This document shows positions 18,465 through 27,842 of a DNA stretch of 64,000 nt, one piece after another; within the stretch, counting starts at the first letter, position 1; each line of letters begins with the position of its first letter. The stretch comes from Lysobacteraceae bacterium UBA6001 (GTDB taxonomy: Bacteria; Pseudomonadota; Gammaproteobacteria; Xanthomonadales; Xanthomonadaceae): positions 602 through 64,601 of the forward strand of contig DJAN01000179.1 of NCBI GenBank assembly GCA_002429615.1, given 5' to 3'. Under the pieces are notes generated by a model. That model was not told the DNA's origin, did not search any database, and was given only the letters and a program-made list of their open reading frames with translations. A program made the translations under genes and the position numbers.

Positions 18465-20840
18465 TCAGGCGTGCGGCGCGGGCCGGAACAGCGGGGTGAT
18501 CAGCCACACCAGGCCGATGCCGAACAGCAGGGTCAGGCCGAACGCGCGCAGCGCCGGCGTGGACGACAGTGCCAGCAGGCCGAACGACAGCCAGGTGCTG
18601 GCCGCGCCGACGCACACCGACAACCACGCGCTGCGGTCGCCGCGGTGTTCGAGCAGGAAGATGCCGTAGTCGATGCCCATGCCGAGCAGCAGCAGGAGCG
18701 CCAGCACGTTGAACAGCAGCAGCGGCTGGCCGAACCAGCCCAGCAGCGCGACGGTGAGCAGGCCGGCCAGCAACGTGGGCGTGATCACCCGCCAGGACTG
18801 GCCGCGATAGCGCCAGGCCAGCACGCCGAACACCAGCACCACGCCGGCCAGCAGCAATGCGCCCATCATCCGGCGGTAGTGGCCGAGCAGCTGCGAGAAA
18901 TCCGCGGTGCGGTCGACCCAGCGCACGCCGTCCAGGCCATCGGCCTGCGCGCGCAGCGCGGCCAGCGCGTCGGCGCGGGAGAGATCGTCGACCATCACCA
19001 CCGAGGCCCGGCCGTTGCCGAGCTTGCCCAGCCACAGGTGGCGGAACGGCAACGAGACCGGATCGTGCAGGAAGGTCTCGATGCCAGCCGGCGCGGCATA
19101 GGCCGGACGGGCCAGCGTCTCGCCGGTGGCCGCGCCGACCTGCGCCAGCACGCTGCTTTCGATGCGCGCGGTCAGCGCGGCATCGGCCTGCTGGCGGGAC
19201 TGCGCCGGCCACCAGTCGCTGATCGCCTGGTGCCCGCCGATGCGGCCCTGCGCTTCAAGTGCGTCGAGCTTGCCGACCAGCGCCTGTTCGCGCTGCAGCA
19301 CCTGTTCGGCATCGGCGCCCTGCACCAGGAAGAACTGCGCCGGGCTCGGCATGCCGAGCAGCCGGCCGACCTCGATCTGCTGCGCCATCAGCGCCGGCGG
19401 CGAGGATTGCAGGCTGCGCAGATCGTCGTTGGGCTGCACGCGCAGCAGGCCGCCGACGATCACCACCAGCGCCACCACGCCCAGTACCGCGGCGACCTTG
19501 CCCCTGCCCCGTCCCAGCCGCGGCCAGCGATCGAGCGTGCCGCCGAGCCAATGCGCGAAGCGGGTCTCGCGCACGCGGCCCTTGTCGAGCAGCGGGAACC
19601 ACGCGATCACGGTGAGGAATGCGGCGGCCAGGCCCACCACCGAGAACAGCGCCATCTGGCGCAGGCCCGGGAACGGCGCCAGTCCCAACGCCAGATAGGC
19701 CAGCGCGCTGGTCAGCAGCGCCAGCCACAACCCGGGCAGCAGGTGCCGCAGCAGCTGCCAGCGGCTGGTATCCGGTTCGGCCTGTCGCGAGCCGAACCAG
19801 TGGATGCCGTAGTCCTCGGCCACGCCGACCAGGCTGGCGCCGAACACCAGGGTCAGCAGATGCACCTTGCCGAACACCAGCGCGGTGACCGATAGCGCGG
19901 TCGCGCAGCCGATCAGCAGCGACATCGCCACCAGCAGGATCGGGCGCAGCGAACGGAACGCCAGCCATACCAGCAGCAGCACCGCCGCCAGCGACCCCCA
20001 GCCGATGGTGTTGATCTCGAAGTTGGCCTGCGCGGCGGCGGCTTCGGCATGCAGCGGGACACCGGCGCGCAGTTCGTGCAGGTCCGGTACGGCGGTGCGC
20101 GCGGCCGCGGCGGCGGCATCCAGCGCCTGGCCGATGCGCTGCTCGCCGTCGAGGCGGAACGCCGAATCGCGGGTCTGGAACTGCATCAGCGCCCAGTAAC
20201 GGCCATCGGCCTGCAGCAGGCCGTCGTCGCCCACGCGCAGGCCGGTGCCGGCGGCGCGCGCCTGCCACCACTGCGACCACAGCCCGAGCGGATCGCGGTT
20301 CCACTCGGTCAAGCGCGGCGCGCCGAGAGGGCCATACAGCGCGGCCAGCGCCTGCTGGCCCAGCGCGGCTTCGTCGCCGCCCTGCAGACGCGCGCGCTGC
20401 GCGTCGGTGAGCAGGCGGTCGCGATAGGGCGCGTAGAAGGCGCGTGCCTGGTCGAACCAGCCCTGTACGGAGGCGTTCTCCTCCAGCGGCAGCGTGCCGG
20501 CGCGATCCGCGTCATGGAAGGCGCGCGAGTACGCGGCCTGCGCGGCCTTGGCGCCCTCGGCGCTGTCGCTGCCGAGCAGCACCACGACCTGGCGGGCGCT
20601 GTTGTCGGCGATCAGGCGGGTGGCGTCGGACAGCAGGCGGTCGTTGGCATCCTGCGGCAGCAGCGCCAGCACGTCGCTGTCGACATGCGCGCCGCGCCAG
20701 AAACTCCACTGGTGCACGGCCACCGCCGCGACCACCAGCAGCCACGCGATGCCTACCCAACGCCAATGGCGGTGCAGGCGGGCGTCCACGCCCGCCGCGT
20801 GCGGCGGCAACTCAGTCAAGGCTGTGTTCCTCGTCGGCAT
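18465..20840 (-). CDS. MMPL/RND-family exporter of the pigment operon
   Basis: Inner-membrane transporter of 791 aa. Its layout is one N-terminal helix (WVGIAWLLVVAAVAV), a large periplasmic loop, five helices, a second large loop, and five more helices, which is the duplicated MMPL plan. AEDYGIHWF in the first half and GMGIDYGIFLLEH in the second carry the conserved acidic residue and Tyr of the proton path. ATG 20840 overlaps the LolA-like gene by 29 nt. Expected cargo is the aryl polyene or its lipid ester. Confidence 0.9.
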   Translation of the reverse strand: MPTRNTALTELPPHAAGVDARLHRHWRWVGIAWLLVVAAVAVHQWSFWRGAHVDSDVLALLPQDANDRLLSDATRLIADNSARQVVVLLGSDSAEGAKAAQAAYSRAFHDADRAGTLPLEENASVQGWFDQARAFYAPYRDRLLTDAQRARLQGGDEAALGQQALAALYGPLGAPRLTEWNRDPLGLWSQWWQARAAGTGLRVGDDGLLQADGRYWALMQFQTRDSAFRLDGEQRIGQALDAAAAAARTAVPDLHELRAGVPLHAEAAAAQANFEINTIGWGSLAAVLLLVWLAFRSLRPILLVAMSLLIGCATALSVTALVFGKVHLLTLVFGASLVGVAEDYGIHWFGSRQAEPDTSRWQLLRHLLPGLWLALLTSALAYLALGLAPFPGLRQMALFSVVGLAAAFLTVIAWFPLLDKGRVRETRFAHWLGGTLDRWPRLGRGRGKVAAVLGVVALVVIVGGLLRVQPNDDLRSLQSSPPALMAQQIEVGRLLGMPSPAQFFLVQGADAEQVLQREQALVGKLDALEAQGRIGGHQAISDWWPAQSRQQADAALTARIESSVLAQVGAATGETLARPAYAAPAGIETFLHDPVSLPFRHLWLGKLGNGRASVVMVDDLSRADALAALRAQADGLDGVRWVDRTADFSQLLGHYRRMMGALLLAGVVLVFGVLAWRYRGQSWRVITPTLLAGLLTVALLGWFGQPLLLFNVLALLLLLGMGIDYGIFLLEHRGDRSAWLSVCVGAASTWLSFGLLALSSTPALRAFGLTLLFGIGLVWLITPLFRPAPHA

Positions 20841-21429
20841 CCAGCGGCGGTGCCAGGCGGAAGTTGTCGAATGTCAGCCGCGTGCGGTCGTGATTGGCTT
20901 CCTCGATCTCGACCTTGCGCACGTACTTGTCGCCTTCCAGCTGCAGCGAGGCGAAAGCCTTGGCCAGCATCGGCGAGCGCGGCGTGAGGTGCAGCCGCCA
21001 GCCGTTGTCCGGCAGCAGCTCGGCGCGTACCTCGAAGCTGGCCGACATCGCCTGCACGTCGCCGCTCATCAGCGCGAACATCATCGCGTTGATCGCGCGC
21101 ATCGCCGGCTGCTGGCGGCCATCGACCTCGACCTGCACGCTGCCATCGGCCTGGCGGCTGAGGATGCGGTCACGGGTCAGCACCACGTCGGACGGGAACG
21201 GCTTGAGCGTGCGCCAGATCACCCCGCGCTCCTGCGCCAGCACGAACTGGCCCTGCGAACGCAGCGGGTTGCGGAAGCCGGCGACCTGCTTCTCCTGGAC
21301 GAAATCGGCGCGCAGCAGCGCCGGGCGCGCGACCCGCTGCTGCACCTGCGCCAGTTCCGGCGCGGGCGCGGCGAAGACGGGCAGCGCCGGCAGCACGGCC
21401 AGCGCGAGGATCAGGACGAACGGCTTCAT
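20812..21429 (-). CDS. LolA-like outer-membrane carrier protein
   Basis: Periplasmic protein of 205 aa with signal peptide (MKPFVLILALAVLPALPVFAA) and LolA-fold motifs ADFVQEKQVAGF, GQFVLAQERGVIWRTLKPF and LTPRSPMLAKAFASLQLEG. It probably ferries a hydrophobic product between the MMPL pump and the outer membrane. The start overlaps the thioesterase stop as ATGA. Confidence 0.88.
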   Translation of the reverse strand: MKPFVLILALAVLPALPVFAAPAPELAQVQQRVARPALLRADFVQEKQVAGFRNPLRSQGQFVLAQERGVIWRTLKPFPSDVVLTRDRILSRQADGSVQVEVDGRQQPAMRAINAMMFALMSGDVQAMSASFEVRAELLPDNGWRLHLTPRSPMLAKAFASLQLEGDKYVRKVEIEEANHDRTRLTFDNFRLAPPLDADEEHSLD

Positions 21430-21845
21430 TGCGGATGCACTCCCAGCCGCTCCCACAGCACGGGAGGACAGACGTATTGCAGTTCGCCGGTGGCGGCCAG
21501 CACGGCGACCTGGATCGTATGCGCGCGGGTCAGCACCTGGCCGGTGCCGGCGTCGCGGATTTCATAGTCGAACCGCAGCCGGTTCTCGTACTCGCTGATG
21601 CGCGCGGAGACTTTCAGCGGCTGCGCGTACAGCAGCGGGCGGATGTATTTCACGCGGGTATCGACCACCGGCCACAGATAGCCCGATTCCTGCATCTGCG
21701 GGTAGTCGTAGCCATGCCGCGCCAGCAGCGCGCAGCGCGCGATCTCGAAATACTTGAAGTAGTTGCCGTGCCAGACCACGTGCATCGCATCGCAGTCATG
21801 GAAGGCCGGGCTCAGTTCGATCTCGAGGGAGAGGTCAGTCGACAT
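21426..21845 (-). CDS. Hotdog acyl-CoA/ACP thioesterase (ApeK-like)
   Basis: 4HBT-type thioesterase of 139 aa. The catalytic Asp region is FHDCDAMHVVWHGNYFKYFE, followed by RHGYDY. It could release or edit acyl chains from ACP. ATG 21845 is used; it overlaps the ammonia-lyase gene by 11 nt. Confidence 0.88.
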   Translation of the reverse strand: MSTDLSLEIELSPAFHDCDAMHVVWHGNYFKYFEIARCALLARHGYDYPQMQESGYLWPVVDTRVKYIRPLLYAQPLKVSARISEYENRLRFDYEIRDAGTGQVLTRAHTIQVAVLAATGELQYVCPPVLWERLGVHPQ

Positions 21846-23385
21846 ACAACGCCCACTGCTCCTGGCGGATGTCGTCAACCAGCGCGCGCAGCTCGCGGTC
21901 CAGCGCGCGGTCCTCCTCGATCAGCGCGATGCGCCCGCACAGGTCCTGGTGCATCGCCTCGGCATCGGCCCCCAGCGCGGCACGCTCCTGCACGCGCTCG
22001 CGCAGGGTGATGCCCTGGCGCGCGGCGATCAGCATCGCGGCGACGACCTGCTCGGCCAGCGTCAGCACGCGCAGGCAGTCGCGCGCGGCGATGGTACCCA
22101 TGCTGACCTTGTCCTGGTTGTGGCATTCGGTCGAGCGCGAGAACACCGAGGCCGGCATGGTCAGCTTCAACGCCTCGGCGGTCCACGCCGATACGCTGAT
22201 CTGCAATGCCTTCAGGCCGTGGTTGATCGGCGCGCGCTCGCCGGACACGCCGGACAGGTTGGCCGGCAGGCCATGGTTGTAGCGGCTGTCGACCAGCAGC
22301 GCGAGCTGGCGGTCGAGCAGGTCGGCGATGTTGGCCACCGCGTTCTTCAGCGTGTCCATCGCCAGGGCGATGTGGCCGCCGTAGAAATGGCCGCCGTGCA
22401 GGATGCGCTCGCCGTCCGGGTCGATCAGCGGGTTGTCGTTGGCGCTGTTGAGCTCGGTCTCGATCAGCTGGCGCAGGAACGGCAGCGCGTCTTCGAGCAC
22501 GCCGATCACGTGCGGCGCACAGCGTAGCGAATAGCGGTCCTGCAGGCGCTGGTCGTTGCGGCTGGGGCGATCACTGTGCAGGTCCTCGCGCAGGCGCGCG
22601 GCGATGCGCGACTGGCCCGGATGCGGCTTGGCCCCGAACAGCACCTCGTCGAAGTGGTGGGCGTTGCCGTTGCTGGCCAGCACGTTGAACGCGGTCAGGC
22701 GGGTGGCCAGGCGCGACAGGTAGTCGGCACGGCGCCAGGCCAGGCAGGCCAGCGCGGTCATCACCGCGGTGCCGTTCATGATCGCCAGGCCTTCCTTCGG
22801 CCGCAGCTTCAACGGCGTCATGCCGATCTCCGCCAGCACCTCGGCAGCGGGGCGGCATTCGCCCTGGTACATCACTTCGCGCTCGCCGCAGAGCACGGCG
22901 GCGACGTAGGACAACGGCGTCAGGTCGCCGCTGGCGCCGACCGAACCTTCGGCCGGGATCATCGGCAGCACGTCGTGGCGCAGCAGCGTCGCCAGCCCTT
23001 CCAGCAGCGGCAGGCTCACCCCCGACATGCCACGGCTCAGCGAAGCCAGCCGCGCGGCGAGCACGGCGCGGGTCTCCTCCTCGTCGAGGAAGCGGCCCAG
23101 GCCACAGCCGTGGTAGGTGTAGAGGTGATGCGGCAGTTCGGCCACCAGGCGCGGCGGGATGTTCACCGTGCAGGAGTCGCCGTAGCCCGTGGTGACGCCG
23201 TAGATCACGCCGTCCTCGGCCAGCAGGCGGTCGAGGAAATCCGCGCCGCGGCGGATGCGCGAGCGGAAGGCCTCGTCGTCGCTCAACACGGCGACATGGG
23301 TGCGGCGGGCCAGGCCCACCACCGATTCGATCACCAGCGGCGCGGTGCCGAAGGGCTGCACGGGCAGCTCATTGTCCATCTTCAT
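21835..23385 (-). CDS. Aromatic amino acid / histidine ammonia-lyase family enzyme
   Basis: MIO-dependent ammonia-lyase fold, 516 aa. The Ala-Ser-Gly triad that forms the MIO cofactor is at 151-153 in GSVGASGDLTPLS. The catalytic Tyr is in VIYGVTTGYGD, and NDNPL and SRYNHGLPANLS are also family motifs. It could supply an aryl acrylate from an aromatic amino acid, or act in an unknown way in pigment assembly. The substrate-selectivity region reads HHLYTYHG, unlike the SH of classical HutH, so histidine is not a safe substrate guess. It lies in the middle of the pigment operon. Confidence 0.88.
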   Translation of the reverse strand: MKMDNELPVQPFGTAPLVIESVVGLARRTHVAVLSDDEAFRSRIRRGADFLDRLLAEDGVIYGVTTGYGDSCTVNIPPRLVAELPHHLYTYHGCGLGRFLDEEETRAVLAARLASLSRGMSGVSLPLLEGLATLLRHDVLPMIPAEGSVGASGDLTPLSYVAAVLCGEREVMYQGECRPAAEVLAEIGMTPLKLRPKEGLAIMNGTAVMTALACLAWRRADYLSRLATRLTAFNVLASNGNAHHFDEVLFGAKPHPGQSRIAARLREDLHSDRPSRNDQRLQDRYSLRCAPHVIGVLEDALPFLRQLIETELNSANDNPLIDPDGERILHGGHFYGGHIALAMDTLKNAVANIADLLDRQLALLVDSRYNHGLPANLSGVSGERAPINHGLKALQISVSAWTAEALKLTMPASVFSRSTECHNQDKVSMGTIAARDCLRVLTLAEQVVAAMLIAARQGITLRERVQERAALGADAEAMHQDLCGRIALIEEDRALDRELRALVDDIRQEQWALYVD

Positions 23386-24319
23386 GCGGAACCTGATCCC
23401 AGAAGGGGAAGAAATTGAACCAGTCGTAAGGGGCGGCGACCACCTGCGTCTCCAGCCACGCGGCCAGGCGCGTGGCCTGTTCGGCGATGGCGGCGTCGCG
23501 CGAGCCGCGCGGCAGCACGATGCGCTCGGCGAAGGCGGCGAACGACACGCGATAGCCGTGGCCGTCATGCAGGCACGACATCGTGAACACCGGGCAGGCC
23601 AGCACCGAGGCCAGCACATAGGCGCCGATCGGCAGCGGCGCCGGATGGCCGAGGAACGGCACGCGCACGCTGCGCCCGCCGCCGACCGGCACGCGGTCAC
23701 CGGCGATGGCGACGAATTCACCCGCCGCCACGCGCTCGGCAAGCAGCGCAGCCGTTCCCGGGCCCATGTCGGTGACCTGCAGCAGCTCGACCCGATGCCC
23801 CGGGTCGAGGCGGCGCATCATGCGGTTGATACGCTGCGCATGCGCGGTGTGCACCAGCACGGTGATGCGGAAGCCCGGCACGGATTCGGCCAGCGCCTGG
23901 CATAGCTCCAGGCAGCCGATATGCGCGGTGATGATGAGTCCGCCGCGTCGCTCGCGCACCAGCGCCAGCACCTGGTCGCGATGCAGGGCGACGCGCTCGG
24001 CCGGATAGCGGCGCCCGGCGGCGAGCAGCTTGTCCAGCACGGTTTCGGCGAAGCAGGCGAAATGGCGCAGGCTCTGCCAGCGCCCGGGCCGGCGCGCGAA
24101 CACGCCGGCATGCGCGGCATGCAGGCGGCGCAGGTATTCCAGCGACGCGCGGCGCGCGGTGCCGTGCAGCAGCCAGTGCACCAGCACCACCGGATACAGG
24201 CACAGCCGGAACGGCCAGCGGCCCAGCCAGCGATGCACGCCACACAGGAACGCGATGCCGGCCGCCGAGGTGGTCTCGCCGATCTCGGCCCAGTGCGGCG
24301 TGCGCGCGGCACTGTTCAC
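23369..24319 (-). CDS. HtrB/LpxL-family acyltransferase
   Basis: Membrane-bound acyltransferase of 316 aa with an N-terminal hydrophobic segment (FRLCLYPVVLVHWLL). The H-x4-E catalytic motif is in ITAHIGCLELCQAL, and FVAIAGDRVPVGGG follows. The family acylates lipid A; here it more likely attaches the polyene to a lipid or sugar head group. GTG 24319 overlaps the glycosyltransferase stop (GTGA). Confidence 0.87.
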   Translation of the reverse strand: MNSAARTPHWAEIGETTSAAGIAFLCGVHRWLGRWPFRLCLYPVVLVHWLLHGTARRASLEYLRRLHAAHAGVFARRPGRWQSLRHFACFAETVLDKLLAAGRRYPAERVALHRDQVLALVRERRGGLIITAHIGCLELCQALAESVPGFRITVLVHTAHAQRINRMMRRLDPGHRVELLQVTDMGPGTAALLAERVAAGEFVAIAGDRVPVGGGRSVRVPFLGHPAPLPIGAYVLASVLACPVFTMSCLHDGHGYRVSFAAFAERIVLPRGSRDAAIAEQATRLAAWLETQVVAAPYDWFNFFPFWDQVPHEDGQ

Positions 24320-25074
24320 GCCGACGCTCCACGCAGGCGGCGCCACAGCAGGCGCGGCGAGCGCCGCAGCATGCCGAAGAACAGGCGGGTGTGCATGCGG
24401 CTGATGCGCACGTTGTCGCGCCATACGTCGAAGTGCGAAACGCCGTCGCGCGGATAGGTGACGCGGGTGGGCAGGTTGATGACGCCGATGCCGCGCCAGA
24501 ACAGGCGCACGATCATGTCGGTATCGAAATCCATGCGGCGGCCGATGGGCTCTTCTTCCATCAGGCGCAGCACCGGCGGCAGCGGGTAGACGCGGAAGCC
24601 GCACATCGAGTCGCGGATCTGCAGCGACCAGGTGTTGATCCACACCCAGATGTGGGTGGCATAGCGGCCGTACAGACGACCCTTGGGCACGCTCTGGTCG
24701 TACTGCGGGACACCCGAGACGATGTGCGAGGGCGCCTGCCGTGCGTGATCGAGGAAGCGCGGGATATCGGCCGGATCATGCTGGCCGTCGGCGTCGATCT
24801 GCAGCACATGGCTGTAGCCCAGGCGCGCGGCCTCGGCAAAGCCGGCCAGCACCGCCCCGCCCTTTCCCTGGTTGCACGGCAGGCGCAGCAGGCGCACGCG
24901 CGGCGCATGCGCGCTGGCCAGCGTGTCGAGCACGGCGGCGCAGGAAGCACGCGAACCGTCGTCCACCAGCAGGCAGTCTTCGCCGCTGGCAAGCACGCCC
25001 TCGACCATGCCGCCAATGGCATGCTCGTGGTCGTAGACCGGAATCAGCACCAGCGGGCGAAAGGCGTCAGGCAT
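24316..25074 (-). CDS. Family 2 glycosyltransferase of the pigment operon
   Basis: The 252-aa GT-A enzyme shows LIPVYDHEHAI, LLVDDGS, NQGKGGAVLAGF and the metal-binding QIDADGQHDP. The C-terminus lacks clear membrane helices. It may glycosylate the aryl head group or the lipid acceptor before acylation. ATG 25074 overlaps the AMP-ligase by 8 nt. The adjacent LPLAT-type gene suggests a coupled glycosyl/acyl decoration step. Confidence 0.88.
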   Translation of the reverse strand: MPDAFRPLVLIPVYDHEHAIGGMVEGVLASGEDCLLVDDGSRASCAAVLDTLASAHAPRVRLLRLPCNQGKGGAVLAGFAEAARLGYSHVLQIDADGQHDPADIPRFLDHARQAPSHIVSGVPQYDQSVPKGRLYGRYATHIWVWINTWSLQIRDSMCGFRVYPLPPVLRLMEEEPIGRRMDFDTDMIVRLFWRGIGVINLPTRVTYPRDGVSHFDVWRDNVRISRMHTRLFFGMLRRSPRLLWRRLRGASA

Positions 25075-26743
25075 CGCCGAACACCACCTTGCCGCTAGCA
25101 TGCGGGCCGTGGCCCGACACCAGGCGGAACGCCAGCGTCTGCTGCGTGGCATTCCACTGCAGCGACATGCGCACGTTGTCGCCCGGACGCAGCACGCGCT
25201 GGAACTTCAGAATGTCCATGCGCTGGAACGGCGCGTCGATGGCGAACGCCTCGCGCCCGAAATGGATGGCCCAGTCCAGCTGCGCGACGCCCGGCAGGAT
25301 GGCGGCCTGCGGGAAATGGCCATCGAAGGCGGCCAGGTTGGCATCAAGCAGGATGTCCAGCTCCGCCGCCTCGGCCGCGCGCAGCTGCCACTGCGGCTGC
25401 GGATAGACCGGGCGGAACAGCGTGACCAGCGCCGGTTCGGTGACCTTGCCCTGCGCGTTGAGCGGCAGTGCTTCGACAAAGCGCCAGCGGCGTGGGCGGG
25501 TGACGGCGTCATGGCTGTCGGCCAGGTGCGCGGACAAGCGTCGCGAGAATTCGCGACGTCCGTGTTCGCGCAACACCTGCCAGCCTTCGGCGCTGGGCAC
25601 CACGACCGCGCCCAGCACGCTGCGCGCGCCAGCCAGCACCAGCACGCGCGAATCGGCCACGCCGGGGTAGCGCGCCAGCTGCTGCTGGAGCGCATCGAGC
25701 GACACCCGGCGTTCCTCGATCTTGACGATGCGGTCCGCGCGACCGAGCAGACGGAAGCCACCGCCGGCCAGCGCTTCGGCGCGATCCTCGCTGCGCCACC
25801 AATGCGGCTGCGCCAGGTGCGGCGAGTTCACTTCCAGCTGGCCGGCGTCGTCGATGCGCCACTGCACGTTCGGCAACGGGGTCCAGTGCGGTGCCTCGAC
25901 CTCCCAGCGTCGCCAGGCGATGCCGCCGGTCTCGCTGCTGCCGAACACTTCGGTGGGTGCCACGCCCAGGCGTTGGCGCACGTCGTGCGCGGACTCGGCC
26001 GGCAACGGACCACCGGAGGAGAACACCGCGCGCAGGCGTCCCTGCAGCACCGCCCAGTCCAGCTGTTCGGGAATGCGCTTGAGATGGGCCGGCGTGGCCA
26101 CCAGCACGGCGTCGTGCCCGGCCATCGCCGCGACCATGTCCTCGTGGAAGAACGCGCGCGGCATCGTCGTGCGCCCGGCCGCCAGCGGCCACAGCACGCG
26201 GAACAGCAGGCCATAGATGTGCTGGTGCGAGACCGTGCCGTGCACGCGCGCGCCTTCGGCCAGTTCGCCGAAGGCGGCCTGCAGCGCTTCGACTTCGCGC
26301 GCGAGCTGGCGCAGGCACTTGGCGATCGCCGCCGGCTCGCCGGTGCTGCCGGAGGTGAACATCACCACCTGCGCGGCGTCTTCGTCGAGCGCGTTCAATG
26401 CGGCGGGATGGCCGTTGCCCGGCGCGGCGCGCAGCGGGCGCAGCGTGGCCGGCAGATCGCCGGCGAAGCCGTGCACGCGCGCGGCCAGGCGTTCCAGCGT
26501 GCCGGGCAGGTCGTCCCCCGGCAGGTAGACGCGCTTGCCGGCGTGCCAGGCACCGAACAACGCGGCGGAAAATTCCGCCTCGTCGGCCAGATACAGGGCC
26601 CAGTCTTCGCCTTCGGCGGCCGCGAAGGCGGCATACCAGTCGGCGACGCGCTGGCGCCAGGCGATGTGGTCGAGTACGGGGCTTACCGGGCGGCCGCTGA
26701 CATCGGCCAGCGCCAGTCGATCCAGCGCGATCCACTCAGCCAT
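25067..26743 (-). CDS. AMP-dependent acyl/aryl-ACP ligase fused to a hotdog dehydratase domain
   Basis: The 558-aa product has two parts. Residues 1 to about 440 form an adenylating enzyme with VVMFTSGSTGEP, FGSSETGGIAWR and a C-terminal lysine region LPLNAQGKVTE. The last 110 or so residues hold FDGHFPQAAILPGVAQLDWAI, a FabA/FabZ-type dehydratase motif. In many aryl-polyene clusters these are two proteins (ApeH- and ApeI-like); here they are one chain. The ligase should load the aryl starter acid on ACP. Confidence 0.9.
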   Translation of the reverse strand: MAEWIALDRLALADVSGRPVSPVLDHIAWRQRVADWYAAFAAAEGEDWALYLADEAEFSAALFGAWHAGKRVYLPGDDLPGTLERLAARVHGFAGDLPATLRPLRAAPGNGHPAALNALDEDAAQVVMFTSGSTGEPAAIAKCLRQLAREVEALQAAFGELAEGARVHGTVSHQHIYGLLFRVLWPLAAGRTTMPRAFFHEDMVAAMAGHDAVLVATPAHLKRIPEQLDWAVLQGRLRAVFSSGGPLPAESAHDVRQRLGVAPTEVFGSSETGGIAWRRWEVEAPHWTPLPNVQWRIDDAGQLEVNSPHLAQPHWWRSEDRAEALAGGGFRLLGRADRIVKIEERRVSLDALQQQLARYPGVADSRVLVLAGARSVLGAVVVPSAEGWQVLREHGRREFSRRLSAHLADSHDAVTRPRRWRFVEALPLNAQGKVTEPALVTLFRPVYPQPQWQLRAAEAAELDILLDANLAAFDGHFPQAAILPGVAQLDWAIHFGREAFAIDAPFQRMDILKFQRVLRPGDNVRMSLQWNATQQTLAFRLVSGHGPHASGKVVFGDA

Positions 26744-27287
26744 GACCGTGCGCCGCCCGTACCCGCTGCCGCACGCACCACTCCACCGCGAACAACACAC
26801 CCATCATCACGTAAGCCAACAGTCCGTTGTAAAGCGCCCAGATCCGCTCCGGCGCCCACAACGCAGTGGCGAGCGCGAGCGTGCCGTTGAGCACGAAGAA
26901 GCCACACCATACCTGGGTGACCCGGCGGGTATAGGCCACCGCCTGGGGTGGCAGGTCCGGTTCGCTGAGGCGCGCGATGCGCTCCACCGCGCTGGGCGGA
27001 AAGCGCAGGCTGACCGAAAACACCGCCAGCATCACCACGTTCACCAGCGCCGGATACAGCTTCAGCGGCAGCGCCTGGTTGAACACGGTGGCCAGCAGGG
27101 CCAGCACGCCGGCACCGGCGGAGGCCGCCAGCCACACCGGCTGCCGCGTGGCGACCGCGCGCAGCAGCGCCAGCGCGAACAGCAGCAGCGCCAGCCAACG
27201 CGGCTCGAATCGCCCCATCGCCAGGTAGACCAGCACGGGGTAGGCCAGCGACAGCAACAGCAGCGCGGCCGCGCGCAGACGGTTCAC
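26736..27287 (-). CDS. COG4648-type membrane protein of the pigment operon
   Basis: The 183-aa protein has about five to six hydrophobic segments (AALLLLSLAYPVLVYLA, WLALLLFALALLRAV, AGAGVLALLATVF, VTQVWCGFFVLNGTLALATAL, GLLAYVMMGVLFAVEW). Members of this family accompany aryl-polyene ACP genes and are of unknown role. Start codon is GTG. It overlaps the ligase by 8 nt. Confidence 0.85.
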   Translation of the reverse strand: MNRLRAAALLLLSLAYPVLVYLAMGRFEPRWLALLLFALALLRAVATRQPVWLAASAGAGVLALLATVFNQALPLKLYPALVNVVMLAVFSVSLRFPPSAVERIARLSEPDLPPQAVAYTRRVTQVWCGFFVLNGTLALATALWAPERIWALYNGLLAYVMMGVLFAVEWCVRQRVRAAHGHG

Positions 27288-27302
27288 GGCCGCGTCCCGG
27301 GG

Positions 27303-27557
27303 TCAGGCAGCCTGGTCGCGCAGCAGCCCGTGCAGCACGTCGATGATGTCCTGCACGGTACGCACCGACTTGAAGGCATCCGGCTGCAGGCTGCGGCCGA
27401 GCAGCGGCTTGAGCTGCACGATCAGGTCCACCGCGTCGATGCTGTCGATGTCCAGATCCTCGTACAGCCGGGTTTCCAGCTGGATCCGCGAAGGATCGAT
27501 CTCGAAGCTCTCATGCAGGATCGCCACGATGCGGTCGAAAAGTTCGTTCTTGGTCAT
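27303..27557 (-). CDS. Acyl carrier protein (second, ApeF-like)
   Basis: 84-aa ACP beginning MTKNELFDRI. The phosphopantetheine Ser39 is in DLDIDSIDAVDL. ATG 27557 is preferred to TTG 27566 because of the better start and the upstream GAAGAG. It needs a 4'-phosphopantetheinyl transferase; one is encoded at 52252-52872. Confidence 0.93.
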   Translation of the reverse strand: MTKNELFDRIVAILHESFEIDPSRIQLETRLYEDLDIDSIDAVDLIVQLKPLLGRSLQPDAFKSVRTVQDIIDVLHGLLRDQAA

Positions 27558-27581
27558 GCTCTTCAATCTCTGCTCAGGCGC

Positions 27582-27842
27582 TCACGCCGGCTGGTGCGAG
27601 GCCACGAATTCGGCCAGCGCACGCACGCTGGCGAAGTGCTTGCGGGTTTCCTGCGAATCGGCGGACAGGCTCACGTTGTAACGCTTCTGCAGCGCCAGGC
27701 CGAGTTCGAGCGCGTCGATCGAATCCAGGCCCAGCCCTTCCACGAACAGCGGCGCCGTCGGATCGATGTCCTCGGGGGTGATGTCTTCCAGCGACAGCGA
27801 TGAAATGATCAATTCCTTGATCTCGTGCTCAAGTGCCTGCAC
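27582..27842 (-). CDS. Acyl carrier protein (first, ApeE-like)
   Basis: 86-aa ACP with Ser41 in GLGLDSIDALELG. Start is GTG 27842, overlapping the upstream acyltransferase gene by 14 nt. Two consecutive ACPs are a fixed feature of aryl-polyene clusters; one is thought to bind the aryl starter and growing chain with the ketosynthase pair. Confidence 0.92.
   Translation of the reverse strand: MQALEHEIKELIISSLSLEDITPEDIDPTAPLFVEGLGLDSIDALELGLALQKRYNVSLSADSQETRKHFASVRALAEFVASHQPA

Noticed and set aside
17067-19895. 942-aa plus-strand frame over the halogenase-like and MMPL genes
   Set aside because: Low-complexity His/Arg/Gln content, no domain, opposite to well-supported minus-strand genes.
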